Assembly (NCBI RefSeq): GCF_905397285.1
Contig: NZ_CAJPUX010000007.1
Coordinates: 1 to 64,000 of the forward strand
Direction of reading: 5' to 3'
DNA: 64,000 bases
Source: Cupriavidus plantarum
Lineage (GTDB): Bacteria; Pseudomonadota; Gammaproteobacteria; Burkholderiales; Burkholderiaceae
Shown here one piece after another: positions 52,232 through 61,310 of this stretch. Every line of letters starts with the position of its first letter. Positions within the stretch are counted from its first letter, which is position 1. A program made the translations under genes and the position numbers. The notes below the pieces were generated by a model. It worked only from the letters and a program-made list of their open reading frames with translations, was not told the DNA's origin and searched no databases.

Positions 52232-53002
52232 ATGAACCTCGACGCCTTGCAGCAACGACTCGGCTACCGATTCAGCAAGCCCGAATTGCTGCAACAAGCG
52301 CTGACGCACCGCAGCCACAGCGCCCAGCACAACGAACGCCTTGAATTCCTGGGCGATTCGGTGCTCAACTGCGCCGTGGCGGACATGCTCTACGGCATGT
52401 TTGGCAAGCTCGACGAAGGTGACCTGTCGCGCGTGCGCGCCAACCTCGTCAAGCAGCAGGCGCTGTACGAGATCGCCCAGATGCTGCAGCTGTCCGACAC
52501 GCTGCGGCTGGGCGAGGGCGAGCTGAAGAGCGGCGGCTTCCGGCGGCCCTCGATCCTCGCCGATGCGCTCGAGGCCATCGTCGGTGCCGTGTTCCTGGAT
52601 TCCGGCTTCGACGCCGCGCGGGGCCTGATCCGCAAGCTGTATATCCCGATCCTGGAGCAGGTGGATCCGCGCACGCTGGGCAAAGATGCCAAGACGCTGC
52701 TGCAGGAGTACCTTCAGGGTCACAAAATCGCGCTGCCGCAGTACAACGTGGTCGCCACGCATGGCGCCGCGCACAGTCAGCAGTTTGAAGTCGAATGCAC
52801 GGTGCCTAAACTGGAAGTCAGCGTGTTCGGTACCGGTGCCTCGCGGCGCGCGGCCGAGCAGGCCGCGGCGAAGCTTGCACTCGACGAAGTTCAGAAGCTC
52901 GTGCCGCAACTGCTCAAACGCAGCCGCGCCGAGCGCACGGGCAAGACACGCAAGCAACCGGTGCCTCCCGATCCCCAGTTGTCTCTCAGGTTGAAGGAAT
53001 GA
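52232..53002 (+). CDS. rnc: Ribonuclease III
   Basis: RNase III cleaves double-stranded RNA, including rRNA precursors. The 256-residue protein has the signature NERLEFLGDSVLN, the acidic residues in DALEAIVGAVFLDSG and a C-terminal dsRNA-binding domain (about 155-225, GASRRAAEQAAAKLAL). A basic tail of 25 residues follows. Its TGA overlaps the era ATG (ATGA). Confidence 0.98.
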   Translation: MNLDALQQRLGYRFSKPELLQQALTHRSHSAQHNERLEFLGDSVLNCAVADMLYGMFGKLDEGDLSRVRANLVKQQALYEIAQMLQLSDTLRLGEGELKSGGFRRPSILADALEAIVGAVFLDSGFDAARGLIRKLYIPILEQVDPRTLGKDAKTLLQEYLQGHKIALPQYNVVATHGAAHSQQFEVECTVPKLEVSVFGTGASRRAAEQAAAKLALDEVQKLVPQLLKRSRAERTGKTRKQPVPPDPQLSLRLKE

Positions 53003-53937
53003 CCGAATTACAGCCTCCGTCGCAAGAAGCGGCGGGCAACCCCGATGTCCCGGCATTCCGCTGCGGCACGGTGGCCATCGTCGGCCGTCCGAACGTCGGC
53101 AAGTCCACGCTGATCAATGCGCTGGTCGGCCAGAAGATCAGCATCACGTCCCGCAAGGCGCAGACCACGCGCCACCGCCTCGTCGGCATTCAGACCACCG
53201 ACGATGCACAGTTCGTGTTCGTCGATACGCCCGGGTTCCAGACGCGCCATGCCAGCGCGCTCAATCGTTCGCTGAACCGCGCGGTCACGTCCACGCTGTC
53301 CTCGGTGGACCTCGTGCTGTTCGTGGTGGAGGCCGGGTATTACGGTCCCGACGACGAGAAAGTGCTCGCGCTGCTGCCGAAGAACACGCCCGTGCTGCTG
53401 GTGACCAACAAGCTCGATCGGCTCGGCGAGAACCGCGCCGAGGTCATGATGCCGTTCCTAGAGAAGATGGGGCATCAGTTCCCGTTCCGGGAAGTGGTGC
53501 CGATGTCGGCCAAGACGCGCGACCATATCGACCGCCTGATGGCCATCATCCGTCCGTATCTGCCTGAAGGCGAGCCGATGTACGACGCGGACGCGATGAC
53601 CGATCGCAGCGAGCGTTTCCTGGCCTCGGAGATCATTCGCGAGAAGGTGTTCCGCTGGACCGGCGACGAACTGCCGTACACGAGCACCGTCATCATCGAC
53701 AAGTTCGAGACCGAAGGCCGCCTGCGCCGCGTGTTCGCGACGATCCTCGTCGAGCGCGACGCGCACAAGGCGATGATCATCGGCAACAAGGGCAGCAAGC
53801 TCAAGCAGATCTCCACCGAGGCGCGCCTCGACATGGAGAAGCTGTTCGACGGCAAGGTCTACCTGGAGATGTGGATAAAGGTCAAGAGCGGCTGGGCCGA
53901 CAACGAAGCAGGACTGCGTGCCTACGGATACGAGTAA
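52999..53937 (+). CDS. era: GTPase Era
   Basis: Era binds 16S rRNA and helps 30S assembly. The 312-residue product has G1 GRPNVGKST, G3 DTPGF, G4 TNKLD and a C-terminal KH domain with ILVERDAHKAMIIGNKGSKLKQI. It is translationally coupled to rnc, as in E. coli. Confidence 0.98.
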   Translation: MTELQPPSQEAAGNPDVPAFRCGTVAIVGRPNVGKSTLINALVGQKISITSRKAQTTRHRLVGIQTTDDAQFVFVDTPGFQTRHASALNRSLNRAVTSTLSSVDLVLFVVEAGYYGPDDEKVLALLPKNTPVLLVTNKLDRLGENRAEVMMPFLEKMGHQFPFREVVPMSAKTRDHIDRLMAIIRPYLPEGEPMYDADAMTDRSERFLASEIIREKVFRWTGDELPYTSTVIIDKFETEGRLRRVFATILVERDAHKAMIIGNKGSKLKQISTEARLDMEKLFDGKVYLEMWIKVKSGWADNEAGLRAYGYE

Positions 53938-53942
53938 GCGGC

Positions 53943-54836
53943 ATGGCTGAAACGCGTCGCGGCGACGGCCCACCGCGCCGCGCGGATCCGCGCCGTGCCG
54001 ACCCCATTGTGGAGGAGGCCGCCGAGCTGCTCGCCACGCAGGCGCCGGCACTGAGCGCGTCCGCCGCGCTCGGGCGCGAAATGATGGACCGCGCGATGCG
54101 CATCGTGCCCGCGCGCCCCGAGGCGCGCGTCACGAACGAGACGGGCTTCGTGCTGCATGCCTATCCGTATCGCGAGACCAGCCTGATCCTTGACGTCTTC
54201 ACGCGCGATCATGGCCGCATGGCGATGGTCGCGAAGGGCGCCAAGCGTCCGCACTCCGCGCTGCGCGCGGTGCTCCAGCACTTTCATCCGATCTCGTTGT
54301 CGTGGAGCGGCCGCGGCGAGGTCAAGACGATGACGAAGGCCGAGTACGTTGGCGGCATGCTGCCGATGGCCGGCGATGCGCTGCTTTCGGGCTTCTACCT
54401 CAACGAGCTGCTGCTGCGCTTCTGTCCGCGCGAGGATGCCCATCCCGCGCTGTTCAAGCACTACATGATCACGCTGACGCGTCTGGCCCACGGCGAAGCC
54501 GCGGGGCTCGTGCTGCGAAGCTTCGAGCGCGTGCTGTTGCAGGAGACGGGGTTCGCCGTGGCGTTCGATCGCGTCGCGGGTTCCGACGAGCGCGTGCAGC
54601 CCGGACTGGACTACGTCTACCAGCCCGAGCGTGGCGTCCGGCGCGCCCAGGCCAGCGATCCGTCGAGCTGGCCCGTGATATCGGGGCAGACGTTGCTCGA
54701 CATGGCGCAGGACGATTACGGCCGCGCGCAGACCGTTGCACAGAGTCGTGGCCTGATGCGGTTCCTGCTGCATTATCATTTGCAGGGCGTGCCGCTGAAA
54801 ACGCGGCAGATCCTGATCGACCTGCAGTATCTCTAA
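53943..54836 (+). CDS. recO: DNA repair protein RecO
   Basis: RecO helps RecA load on SSB-coated DNA. The 297-residue protein has the OB fold beginning near residue 63 (GFVLHAYPYRETSLILDVFTRDHGRMAMVAKGAKRP) and the helical C-terminal part. The first 60 or so residues are an Arg/Ala-rich extension not seen in E. coli RecO. ATG at 53943 is 5 bp after era. An internal ATG could shorten the extension, but the reading frame suggests it is real. Confidence 0.94.
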   Translation: MAETRRGDGPPRRADPRRADPIVEEAAELLATQAPALSASAALGREMMDRAMRIVPARPEARVTNETGFVLHAYPYRETSLILDVFTRDHGRMAMVAKGAKRPHSALRAVLQHFHPISLSWSGRGEVKTMTKAEYVGGMLPMAGDALLSGFYLNELLLRFCPREDAHPALFKHYMITLTRLAHGEAAGLVLRSFERVLLQETGFAVAFDRVAGSDERVQPGLDYVYQPERGVRRAQASDPSSWPVISGQTLLDMAQDDYGRAQTVAQSRGLMRFLLHYHLQGVPLKTRQILIDLQYL

Positions 54837-54846
54837 TGAAGACAGC

Positions 54847-55641
54847 ATGATTTTCCACGCGAATCCCGGCGTCATCGACCTCGGCGTCAACATCGACCAC
54901 GTGGCCACCCTGCGCAACGCGCGCGGCACGGTCTATCCCGACCCGATTCAGGCGGCGCTGCAGGCCGAGGAAGCGGGCGCGGACCTGATCACGCTGCACC
55001 TGCGCGAGGACCGCCGCCATATCCGCGACGCCGATGTGCGCGCGCTGCGGCCGAAGCTGGCGACGCGCATGAACCTCGAGTGCGCGATCACCAGCGAGAT
55101 GCTCGACATCGCCTGCGAGATCCACCCGCAGGACGTGTGCCTGGTGCCCGAGAAGCGCACCGAGGTGACGACGGAAGGCGGGCTGGACGTGGTGGGCCAC
55201 TATGCGCAGGTGGAAGCCGCGTGCCGCCAGCTCGCGGCCGCGGGTATCCGCGTGTCGCTGTTCATCGATCCGGATGCCGAGCAGATCGCCGCGGCGAAGG
55301 CGGTGGGCGCGCCGGTCATCGAATTGCACACGGGCGCTTATGCCGATGCGCATGATGCGGCCAAACAGGCCGCGGAGTTCGAGCGCGTTGCCGCCGGCGT
55401 GATCGCTGGCGAAAATCACGGCCTGATCGTCAATGCGGGCCACGGCCTGCATTACACCAACGTGCAGCCGATTGCGGCGCTGCCGGGCATCAAGGAACTC
55501 AACATCGGCCATGCGATCGTCGCGCATGCCGTGTTCGTGGGCTGGCAGAACGCGGTGCGCGAGATGAAGGCCATCATGGTGGCCGCGCGCCTGGGCACGC
55601 GCTATCCGGCGGCATCCTCGTTCGGCGGAACGTCGGCGTGA
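54847..55641 (+). CDS. pdxJ: Pyridoxine 5'-phosphate synthase
   Basis: PdxJ makes pyridoxine phosphate, the vitamin B6 precursor, from deoxyxylulose phosphate and aminoacetone phosphate. The 264-residue barrel shows IDLGVNIDHVATLRNARG, the catalytic Glu in NLECA, LVPEKRTEVTTEGGLDV and NAGHGLHYTNV. Its TGA overlaps the acpS GTG start. The vitamin serves TrpB and MetZ encoded in this window. Confidence 0.98.
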   Translation: MIFHANPGVIDLGVNIDHVATLRNARGTVYPDPIQAALQAEEAGADLITLHLREDRRHIRDADVRALRPKLATRMNLECAITSEMLDIACEIHPQDVCLVPEKRTEVTTEGGLDVVGHYAQVEAACRQLAAAGIRVSLFIDPDAEQIAAAKAVGAPVIELHTGAYADAHDAAKQAAEFERVAAGVIAGENHGLIVNAGHGLHYTNVQPIAALPGIKELNIGHAIVAHAVFVGWQNAVREMKAIMVAARLGTRYPAASSFGGTSA

Positions 55642-56060
55642 TCTCCGGTATCGGCACCGACATCATCGAGATCGACCGCGTGCGCGGCGTCATGGAGCGC
55701 ACGCGCGGGCGTTTTGCCGAGAAAATCCTTGGCCCACGCGAATTGAAGATCTATCACGCACGCAAGGCGCGCTCGGAGAAACGCGGGCTCGCGTTCCTGT
55801 GCACGCGCTTCGCGGCCAAGGAAGCGTTCTCCAAGGCCATCGGCCTCGGCATGCGCTGGCCCATGACATGGCGCGCGATGGAGCTCGTGAACCTGCCGTC
55901 GGGCGAGCCCACGCCGGTCTGCTCGGGCGAGCTGGCCGAGTGGGTCAGGGAACGCAGACTCACCATTCGTGTCAGTGTCAGCGACGAACACGATTATGCG
56001 GTCGCCTTCGCGGTCGCCGAGCGTGGCGTGCCTTCCAACGAATCCAACCAGACGTTATGA
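55638..56060 (+). CDS. acpS: Holo-[acyl-carrier-protein] synthase
   Basis: AcpS transfers phosphopantetheine from CoA to Ser37 of AcpP, encoded 12.7 kb upstream. The 140-residue product has GIGTDIIEIDRV at the start and FAAKEAFSKAIG. It starts with GTG inside the pdxJ stop (GTGA) and its own TGA overlaps the nagZ ATG, so pdxJ-acpS-nagZ are coupled. Confidence 0.97.
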   Translation: MISGIGTDIIEIDRVRGVMERTRGRFAEKILGPRELKIYHARKARSEKRGLAFLCTRFAAKEAFSKAIGLGMRWPMTWRAMELVNLPSGEPTPVCSGELAEWVRERRLTIRVSVSDEHDYAVAFAVAERGVPSNESNQTL

Positions 56061-57106
56061 ACAAGAAGACCTCCGGCAAGCGGCCGGGCCCGGTAGTGCT
56101 CGACGTCGTCGGCAAGCAGCTCGATGCCGACGATATCCGCCGTATCGCGCATCCGTTGACGGGTGGCGTGATCCTGTTCGCGCGCAACTTCGAATCGCGC
56201 GCGCAACTCGTGGCGCTGACGCGCGCCATCCGCGAGGTGCGGCAGGACGTGCTGATCTGCATCGACCACGAAGGCGGCCGCGTGCAGCGCTGCAAGACCG
56301 ACGGTTTCACGCACCTGCCGGCGATGGCCAAGCTCGGCGCGCTGTGGGATCAGGACGTGCTCGCCGCGACCAAGGCCGCGATGGCCTGCGGCTATGTGCT
56401 CGCCGCCGAGCTGCGCGCCTGCGATATCGACCTCAGCTTCACGCCTGTGCTCGACCTCGACTACGGCAGCAGCGGCGTGATCGGCGATCGCGCGTTCCAT
56501 GCGGACCCGCGCGTGGTAGCCATGCTCGCCAACCATCTGACCCATGGCCTGCTGCTCGCGGGCATGAGCAACTGCGGCAAGCATTTTCCGGGGCATGGCT
56601 TCGTCGCGGCGGACTCGCACGTGGCGGTGCCCGTCGACGAGCGGTCGCTGGACGAAATCCTCGACCGCGACGCGCGGCCGTATGACTGGATGGGGCAGGC
56701 GCTCGGGTCCGTGATGCCCGCGCATGTCATCTATCCCGCCGTGGATCCGAATCCCGCGGGGTTCTCGCGCTTCTGGCTGCAGGACATCCTGCGCTCGCAA
56801 CTGGGCTTCGAGGGCGTGATCTTCAGCGACGACCTCAGCATGGAAGGGGCGAGCGTGGCGGGCAACGTCACGCAGGCCGCGCGCGCGGCGATCGATGCCG
56901 GGTGCGACATGGTGCTGATCTGCAATCATCCGGATCGCGCGGATCAGCTGCTGACCGAACTCGATGTGCGCATCGGCAAGGCATCGCAACGCCGGATTCG
57001 CAAGCTGTTCGGGCGCCGGAAGCCGCTCGACTGGAATCGGTTGCAGCAGGAGGCGGAGTATCGTTCCGCGCTGGCGCTGCTGAAGAGCCATGATCTGATC
57101 GCGTGA
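56057..57106 (+). CDS. nagZ: Beta-N-acetylhexosaminidase NagZ
   Basis: NagZ is the cytoplasmic glycosidase of peptidoglycan recycling and makes the muropeptide signals that can induce AmpC beta-lactamase. The 349-residue family 3 enzyme has HEGGRVQR, the KHFPGHG motif with the acid/base His, and the nucleophile Asp in FSDDLSMEGA. The ATG at 56057 overlaps the acpS stop. It ends the long + block. Confidence 0.97.
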   Translation: MNKKTSGKRPGPVVLDVVGKQLDADDIRRIAHPLTGGVILFARNFESRAQLVALTRAIREVRQDVLICIDHEGGRVQRCKTDGFTHLPAMAKLGALWDQDVLAATKAAMACGYVLAAELRACDIDLSFTPVLDLDYGSSGVIGDRAFHADPRVVAMLANHLTHGLLLAGMSNCGKHFPGHGFVAADSHVAVPVDERSLDEILDRDARPYDWMGQALGSVMPAHVIYPAVDPNPAGFSRFWLQDILRSQLGFEGVIFSDDLSMEGASVAGNVTQAARAAIDAGCDMVLICNHPDRADQLLTELDVRIGKASQRRIRKLFGRRKPLDWNRLQQEAEYRSALALLKSHDLIA

Positions 57107-57120
57107 TCGGGCGCGCAGGC

Positions 57121-57155
57121 AACAAAAAAGGCAGCCGAGGCTGCCTTTTTTGTTG
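57121..57155. terminator. Bidirectional terminator between nagZ and efp
   Basis: The stem GGCAGC/GCTGCC is flanked by six A on the left and six T on the right, serving both the nagZ (+) and efp (-) genes, which converge here. Confidence 0.92.
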
Positions 57156-57167
57156 AAGCGTGCGAGA

Positions 57168-57728
57168 TCAGTTCGCGCGGCTGCGGTATTCGCCCGTGCG
57201 CGTGTCGATTTCGATCTTGTCGCCGATGTTGCAGAACAGCGGCACTTGCAGTTCGAAACCGGTGTTGATCTTGGCGCCCTTGAGCACCTTGCCCGACGAG
57301 GTGTCGCCCTTGACGGCCGGTTCGGTGTAGACGATTTCGCGGACCAGCGTCGTCGGCATTTCCACGGAGATGGCCTTGTCGTTGTAGAACACGACTTCCA
57401 CGTTCATGCCGTCTTCGAGGTAGTTCAGCGAGTCACCCATGCTGTCCTTCTCGACTTCGTACTGGTTGTAGTCGGCGTCCATGAACACGTACATCGGATC
57501 GGCGAAGTACGAGTAGGTGCACTCGCGGCGTTCCAGCACGACCACTTCGAACTTGTCGTCGGCCTTGAACACCGACTCGCCCGGAGCGTCCGTCAGCAGG
57601 TTCTTGTACTTCATCTTCACGACGGCGGCGTTACGGCCCGACTTGTTGTACTCGGCCTTCTGCACGACCATCGGGTCCGAGCCAATCATGAACACGTTGC
57701 CGACGCGGAGTTCCTGTGCGATCTTCAT
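57168..57728 (-). CDS. efp: Elongation factor P (Arg32 type)
   Basis: EF-P relieves ribosomes stalled at proline runs. The 186-residue protein has its modified loop residue as arginine: Arg32 in NKSGRNAA. Arg32-type EF-P is activated by rhamnosylation by EarP, whose gene lies directly upstream in the same direction. The three-domain layout is complete. Confidence 0.98.
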   Translation of the reverse strand: MKIAQELRVGNVFMIGSDPMVVQKAEYNKSGRNAAVVKMKYKNLLTDAPGESVFKADDKFEVVVLERRECTYSYFADPMYVFMDADYNQYEVEKDSMGDSLNYLEDGMNVEVVFYNDKAISVEMPTTLVREIVYTEPAVKGDTSSGKVLKGAKINTGFELQVPLFCNIGDKIEIDTRTGEYRSRAN

Positions 57729-57834
57729 TTGATCTGTTTCCTGAAAAAATCTGTCCGGGGGTGAATGCGTCCCCGGAGAATCGTGTGGTGCGGGCGACGC
57801 TGTGGCTCATTGAGTTGCCACGGAAATCAACCGG

Positions 57835-59016
57835 CTATTCTACCTGATTTTCGCAAAACGACACCATGTTGGCGGCCAGATCGCCCAAGTGCTGGAGTTG
57901 ACGCTGCCAGCGATCGACCCCCTTCGCCAGGGTCGGCAATTGTGCATGGAACGCCTCCCATGCGGCCACTTGCCGTGACGCATCCGCGTAGTCCTCATAG
58001 CCATTCCACGCATGGCACAGCCTCGTCATCGCGTCGGCCGCCTCGGGTGCGACGCCCGCGCGCGCGAACCGCGTCAGCCAGGCGTCGAGCTTGACGTGAT
58101 GCGCCTGCTCTTCCTGCGGATAGATCTGCCAGACCAGCGGCCGGGCGGCCCATAGTCCCCGTACGACCGAGTCCTCGCCGCGCACGAAGTTGACGTCGCA
58201 TGCCCAGAGCAGTTCGTCGAACAGTTCCTGCCGCACGAACGGCACGACGTTCACCGTGAGGTTGCCAGCCGTGTGGCGGGCGCCCGGCGTGGGGTCGATC
58301 CCCAGCAGTGCCGCGGCCTGCTGCGCGGCGAGCCCTTGCGGTACGAGGCACTGCACCGGATGCGCGCCGTCGCGCCAGTGGGCGAACAGGGTGGGCAGCA
58401 TCGGATTCTCGTAGGCGAATACGCTGATGCGCAGCGCGCCGTCGACGGGCTGGAGGCCGAGCCGATGCCAAAGCGCGGCCAGCGCAGCGGGGCTCGACAG
58501 GAATGCGTCGCGCTGCGCGCCGAGCATCGATTCGCGCAGCAGGCCGCCGGTATTGTGCGCAAACCCGGGGAAAATGAAATGCTTGACGAGCGGCAGGCGC
58601 GGATGGGGCGAGGCCATGCCATGGTGCTCGCTGACCCACGGCTCGGCGCTCAGGTATTCGAGGTTGAGCCACGCTGGTTTGCGCGGCGCGGCGGCCATGC
58701 GCTCGAGGAACGCATAGGGCAGGTCGCAGGCAAACGCTTCGACGACCACGTCGTGCGGCTGGAAGCCCGCCTCCGGCGCGAACGGTGCGTCGGTGCCCGG
58801 CTGCCAGGTGCGGATGTCCACGCCGGACAGACGCTGCACGGAGGCATTGGGATCGATCTCGGGCGCGAGGCGCGCGAAGCTGTGCAGGTCGTCGACCCAG
58901 AGCCGGACCGCATGGCCGTGCTCCTGTGCCAGCTGGCGCGCAAGACGCCAGCAGACGCCGATATCGCCGAAGTTGTCGACGACGGTGCAGAAGATGTCCC
59001 AGGAGCGGATAGTCAT
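57835..59016 (-). CDS. earP: EF-P arginine-32 rhamnosyltransferase EarP
   Basis: EarP transfers rhamnose from dTDP-rhamnose to Arg32 of EF-P. The 393-residue protein begins with the signature WDIFCTVVDNFGDIGVCWRLARQL, whose Asp residues take part in catalysis, and has FVRGEDSVVRGLWAARPLVWQIYPQEE near the end, which binds the sugar nucleotide. It lies 106 bp upstream of efp and they probably form one unit. Confidence 0.96.
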   Translation of the reverse strand: MTIRSWDIFCTVVDNFGDIGVCWRLARQLAQEHGHAVRLWVDDLHSFARLAPEIDPNASVQRLSGVDIRTWQPGTDAPFAPEAGFQPHDVVVEAFACDLPYAFLERMAAAPRKPAWLNLEYLSAEPWVSEHHGMASPHPRLPLVKHFIFPGFAHNTGGLLRESMLGAQRDAFLSSPAALAALWHRLGLQPVDGALRISVFAYENPMLPTLFAHWRDGAHPVQCLVPQGLAAQQAAALLGIDPTPGARHTAGNLTVNVVPFVRQELFDELLWACDVNFVRGEDSVVRGLWAARPLVWQIYPQEEQAHHVKLDAWLTRFARAGVAPEAADAMTRLCHAWNGYEDYADASRQVAAWEAFHAQLPTLAKGVDRWQRQLQHLGDLAANMVSFCENQVE

Positions 59017-59089
59017 GCGGAGGCCGGGTGAGGAATGCTCTAAACTTGCGATTCTAGAACGTCCCCCGCCTCACCTCCATTCGAATCCG

Positions 59090-61201
59090 ATGCCCGAGCA
59101 GGATCCCATTACGCCCACAGACCCTTCGATGGCCGATGTGCCCCCCGATGGGCCCATGCAGGACATCGATACGCCAGTCGCGTTCGATGCGCGGCCCGTC
59201 ATCGCGCGCCTGCCGGGTTTGCCGGGCGTCTACCGTTATTTCGATGCGGCGGGCAACGTGCTTTACGTGGGCAAGGCGCGCGACCTGAAGAAGCGCGTCT
59301 CGAGCTATTTCAACAAGACGCAGCTGTCGCCGCGTATCGCGCTGATGGTCAGCAAGATCGCCCGCATCGACACCACGGTGGTCCGCACCGAGGCCGAGGC
59401 GCTGCTGCTCGAGAACAACCTGATCAAGGCGCTCGCCCCGCGGTACAACATCCTGTTTCGCGACGACAAGTCGTATCCGCTGCTGAAGCTGACGTCGCAC
59501 AAGTTTCCGCGCATGGCGTACTACCGGGGCGCGACGGATCGCAAGCACCAGTACTTCGGGCCGTTCCCGAGTGCGTATGCGGTGCGCGAGAGCATGCAGA
59601 TCCTGCAGAAGGTGTTCCAGCTGCGGACGTGCGAGGACACGGTCTTCAACAACCGTACGCGGCCCTGCCTGTTGCATCAGATCCATCGCTGCACGGCGCC
59701 GTGCGTGAATGCGATTACCGAAGAGGATTACGCGCGCGACGTGGGCAATGCCGCGCGCTTCTTGCAGGGGCACGAGAACGAGGTCCTGGCCGCTCTGCAG
59801 GGCAAGATGGAAGCGCATGCGATGCAGCTCGAGTTCGAGCAGGCGGCCGCCGTGCGCGACCAGATCGGCGCGCTGTCCACCGTGCTCAAGCGGCAGGCCG
59901 TGGAAGAGGTGGGGCAGGCGCGCGATATCGACATTCTCGCCGTGGCCGTCGAGGGCGGCCGGGCGTGCGTGAATCTCGCGATGGTGCGGGGTGGGCGGCA
60001 CCTGGGTGACAAGGCGTACTTTCCGGCGCATGCGGACGAGGCGGCGGTCATCGTCGAGGATGGGGAGGAGGGCGAGGAAGGGAGGGCCGGTGCCGAAGGC
60101 GATGAGGCCATCGCGCTGGAGGCCGCGGACGTGCCCGAAATTGCGTCGGACGGTAGTGTGGAAGGCGGGATGGGAGGCGCGGCGCCCTTATCGGTCGATC
60201 GCATTGCCGCGCGCGTGCTGTCGGCCTTCATGATCCAGCATTACCTCGATCAGGGCGCCCCGCCGATCATCGTCGTCAGCCATGCGCCGGCCGACAGCGC
60301 GGTGGTCGAGGCGCTGTCGATGCAGGCCGGCCGCAAGGTCTCGCTCGTGCGACAGCCGCAGGGGCAACGACGCGTGTGGCTCGAGATGGCGCAGCAGGGC
60401 GCGGCGCTCGCGTTATCGCGGCGGCTCGCTGAGCAGGGCAGCCAGCAGGCCCGCACGCGCGCGCTGGCCGAGACCATCGGCCTCGATCTGGAGGACCTCG
60501 CCACGCTGCGCATCGAATGCTTCGACATCAGCCATACCGCTGGTGAAGCCACGCAGGCCTCGTGCGTCGTATTCCATCACCATGCGATGCAGAACAGCGA
60601 ATACCGGCGCTACAACATCAACGACATCACGCCCGGCGACGACTATGCCGCGATGCGGCAGGTGCTGACGCGCCGCTACCAGAAGCTTGTCGAGCAGATG
60701 CAGGAGGACGTCGGCAACGAGCCCGCCGCGGGCGTGGCGGCCGAGGAAAACTCGAAGATGCCGCGCATCGTGCTGATCGACGGCGGCAAGGGGCAGGTCG
60801 AGGTCGCGCGGCAGGTGTTCGAAGAGCTTGGGCTCGATATCGGCCTGCTCGTGGGCGTGGCCAAGGGCGAGGGCCGCAAGGTCGGGCTTGAGACGCTGAT
60901 CTTCGCGGACGGGCGGCCGTCGCTCGAGCTGGGGCAGGGCAGCGCGGCGCTGATGCTCGTGGCGCAGATCCGCGACGAGGCGCACCGCTTTGCCATCACA
61001 GGCATGCGGGCCAAGCGCGCGAAGGCGCGCACGACGTCGCGGCTCGAAGAGATCGAGGGCGTGGGCGCGCGGCGGCGGCAAAAGCTGCTGACCCGTTTTG
61101 GCGGTCTGCGCGGCGTGATGGCCGCCAGCATCGACGAACTCGCGAGTGTGGAAGGCATCTCGCGCACGCTCGCCGAGGAAATTTACCGGCAGCTGCATTG
61201 A
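59090..61201 (+). CDS. uvrC: Excinuclease ABC subunit C
   Basis: UvrC makes both cuts in nucleotide excision repair. The 703-residue protein has the GIY-YIG domain (GVYRYFDAAGNVLYVGKARDLKKRVSSYF), the UVR motif (MQLEFEQAAAVRDQI), the RNase H-like domain (CFDISHTAGE) and C-terminal helix-hairpin-helix repeats. The ATG at 59090 leaves a 40-residue Pro/Asp-rich leader. An acidic, Gly-rich insert occupies residues 322-373, making it longer than E. coli UvrC (610). Confidence 0.97.
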   Translation: MPEQDPITPTDPSMADVPPDGPMQDIDTPVAFDARPVIARLPGLPGVYRYFDAAGNVLYVGKARDLKKRVSSYFNKTQLSPRIALMVSKIARIDTTVVRTEAEALLLENNLIKALAPRYNILFRDDKSYPLLKLTSHKFPRMAYYRGATDRKHQYFGPFPSAYAVRESMQILQKVFQLRTCEDTVFNNRTRPCLLHQIHRCTAPCVNAITEEDYARDVGNAARFLQGHENEVLAALQGKMEAHAMQLEFEQAAAVRDQIGALSTVLKRQAVEEVGQARDIDILAVAVEGGRACVNLAMVRGGRHLGDKAYFPAHADEAAVIVEDGEEGEEGRAGAEGDEAIALEAADVPEIASDGSVEGGMGGAAPLSVDRIAARVLSAFMIQHYLDQGAPPIIVVSHAPADSAVVEALSMQAGRKVSLVRQPQGQRRVWLEMAQQGAALALSRRLAEQGSQQARTRALAETIGLDLEDLATLRIECFDISHTAGEATQASCVVFHHHAMQNSEYRRYNINDITPGDDYAAMRQVLTRRYQKLVEQMQEDVGNEPAAGVAAEENSKMPRIVLIDGGKGQVEVARQVFEELGLDIGLLVGVAKGEGRKVGLETLIFADGRPSLELGQGSAALMLVAQIRDEAHRFAITGMRAKRAKARTTSRLEEIEGVGARRRQKLLTRFGGLRGVMAASIDELASVEGISRTLAEEIYRQLH

Positions 61202-61310
61202 GCGCGTACACCCACGCAAGGTCATGAATTGGCATGCGATGGCGGAAATAGGCGACAATCGCGGCATTCCATCGATCGATCCGGCCTAGCCTCCGTCCGC
61301 CTCCGCTCCA

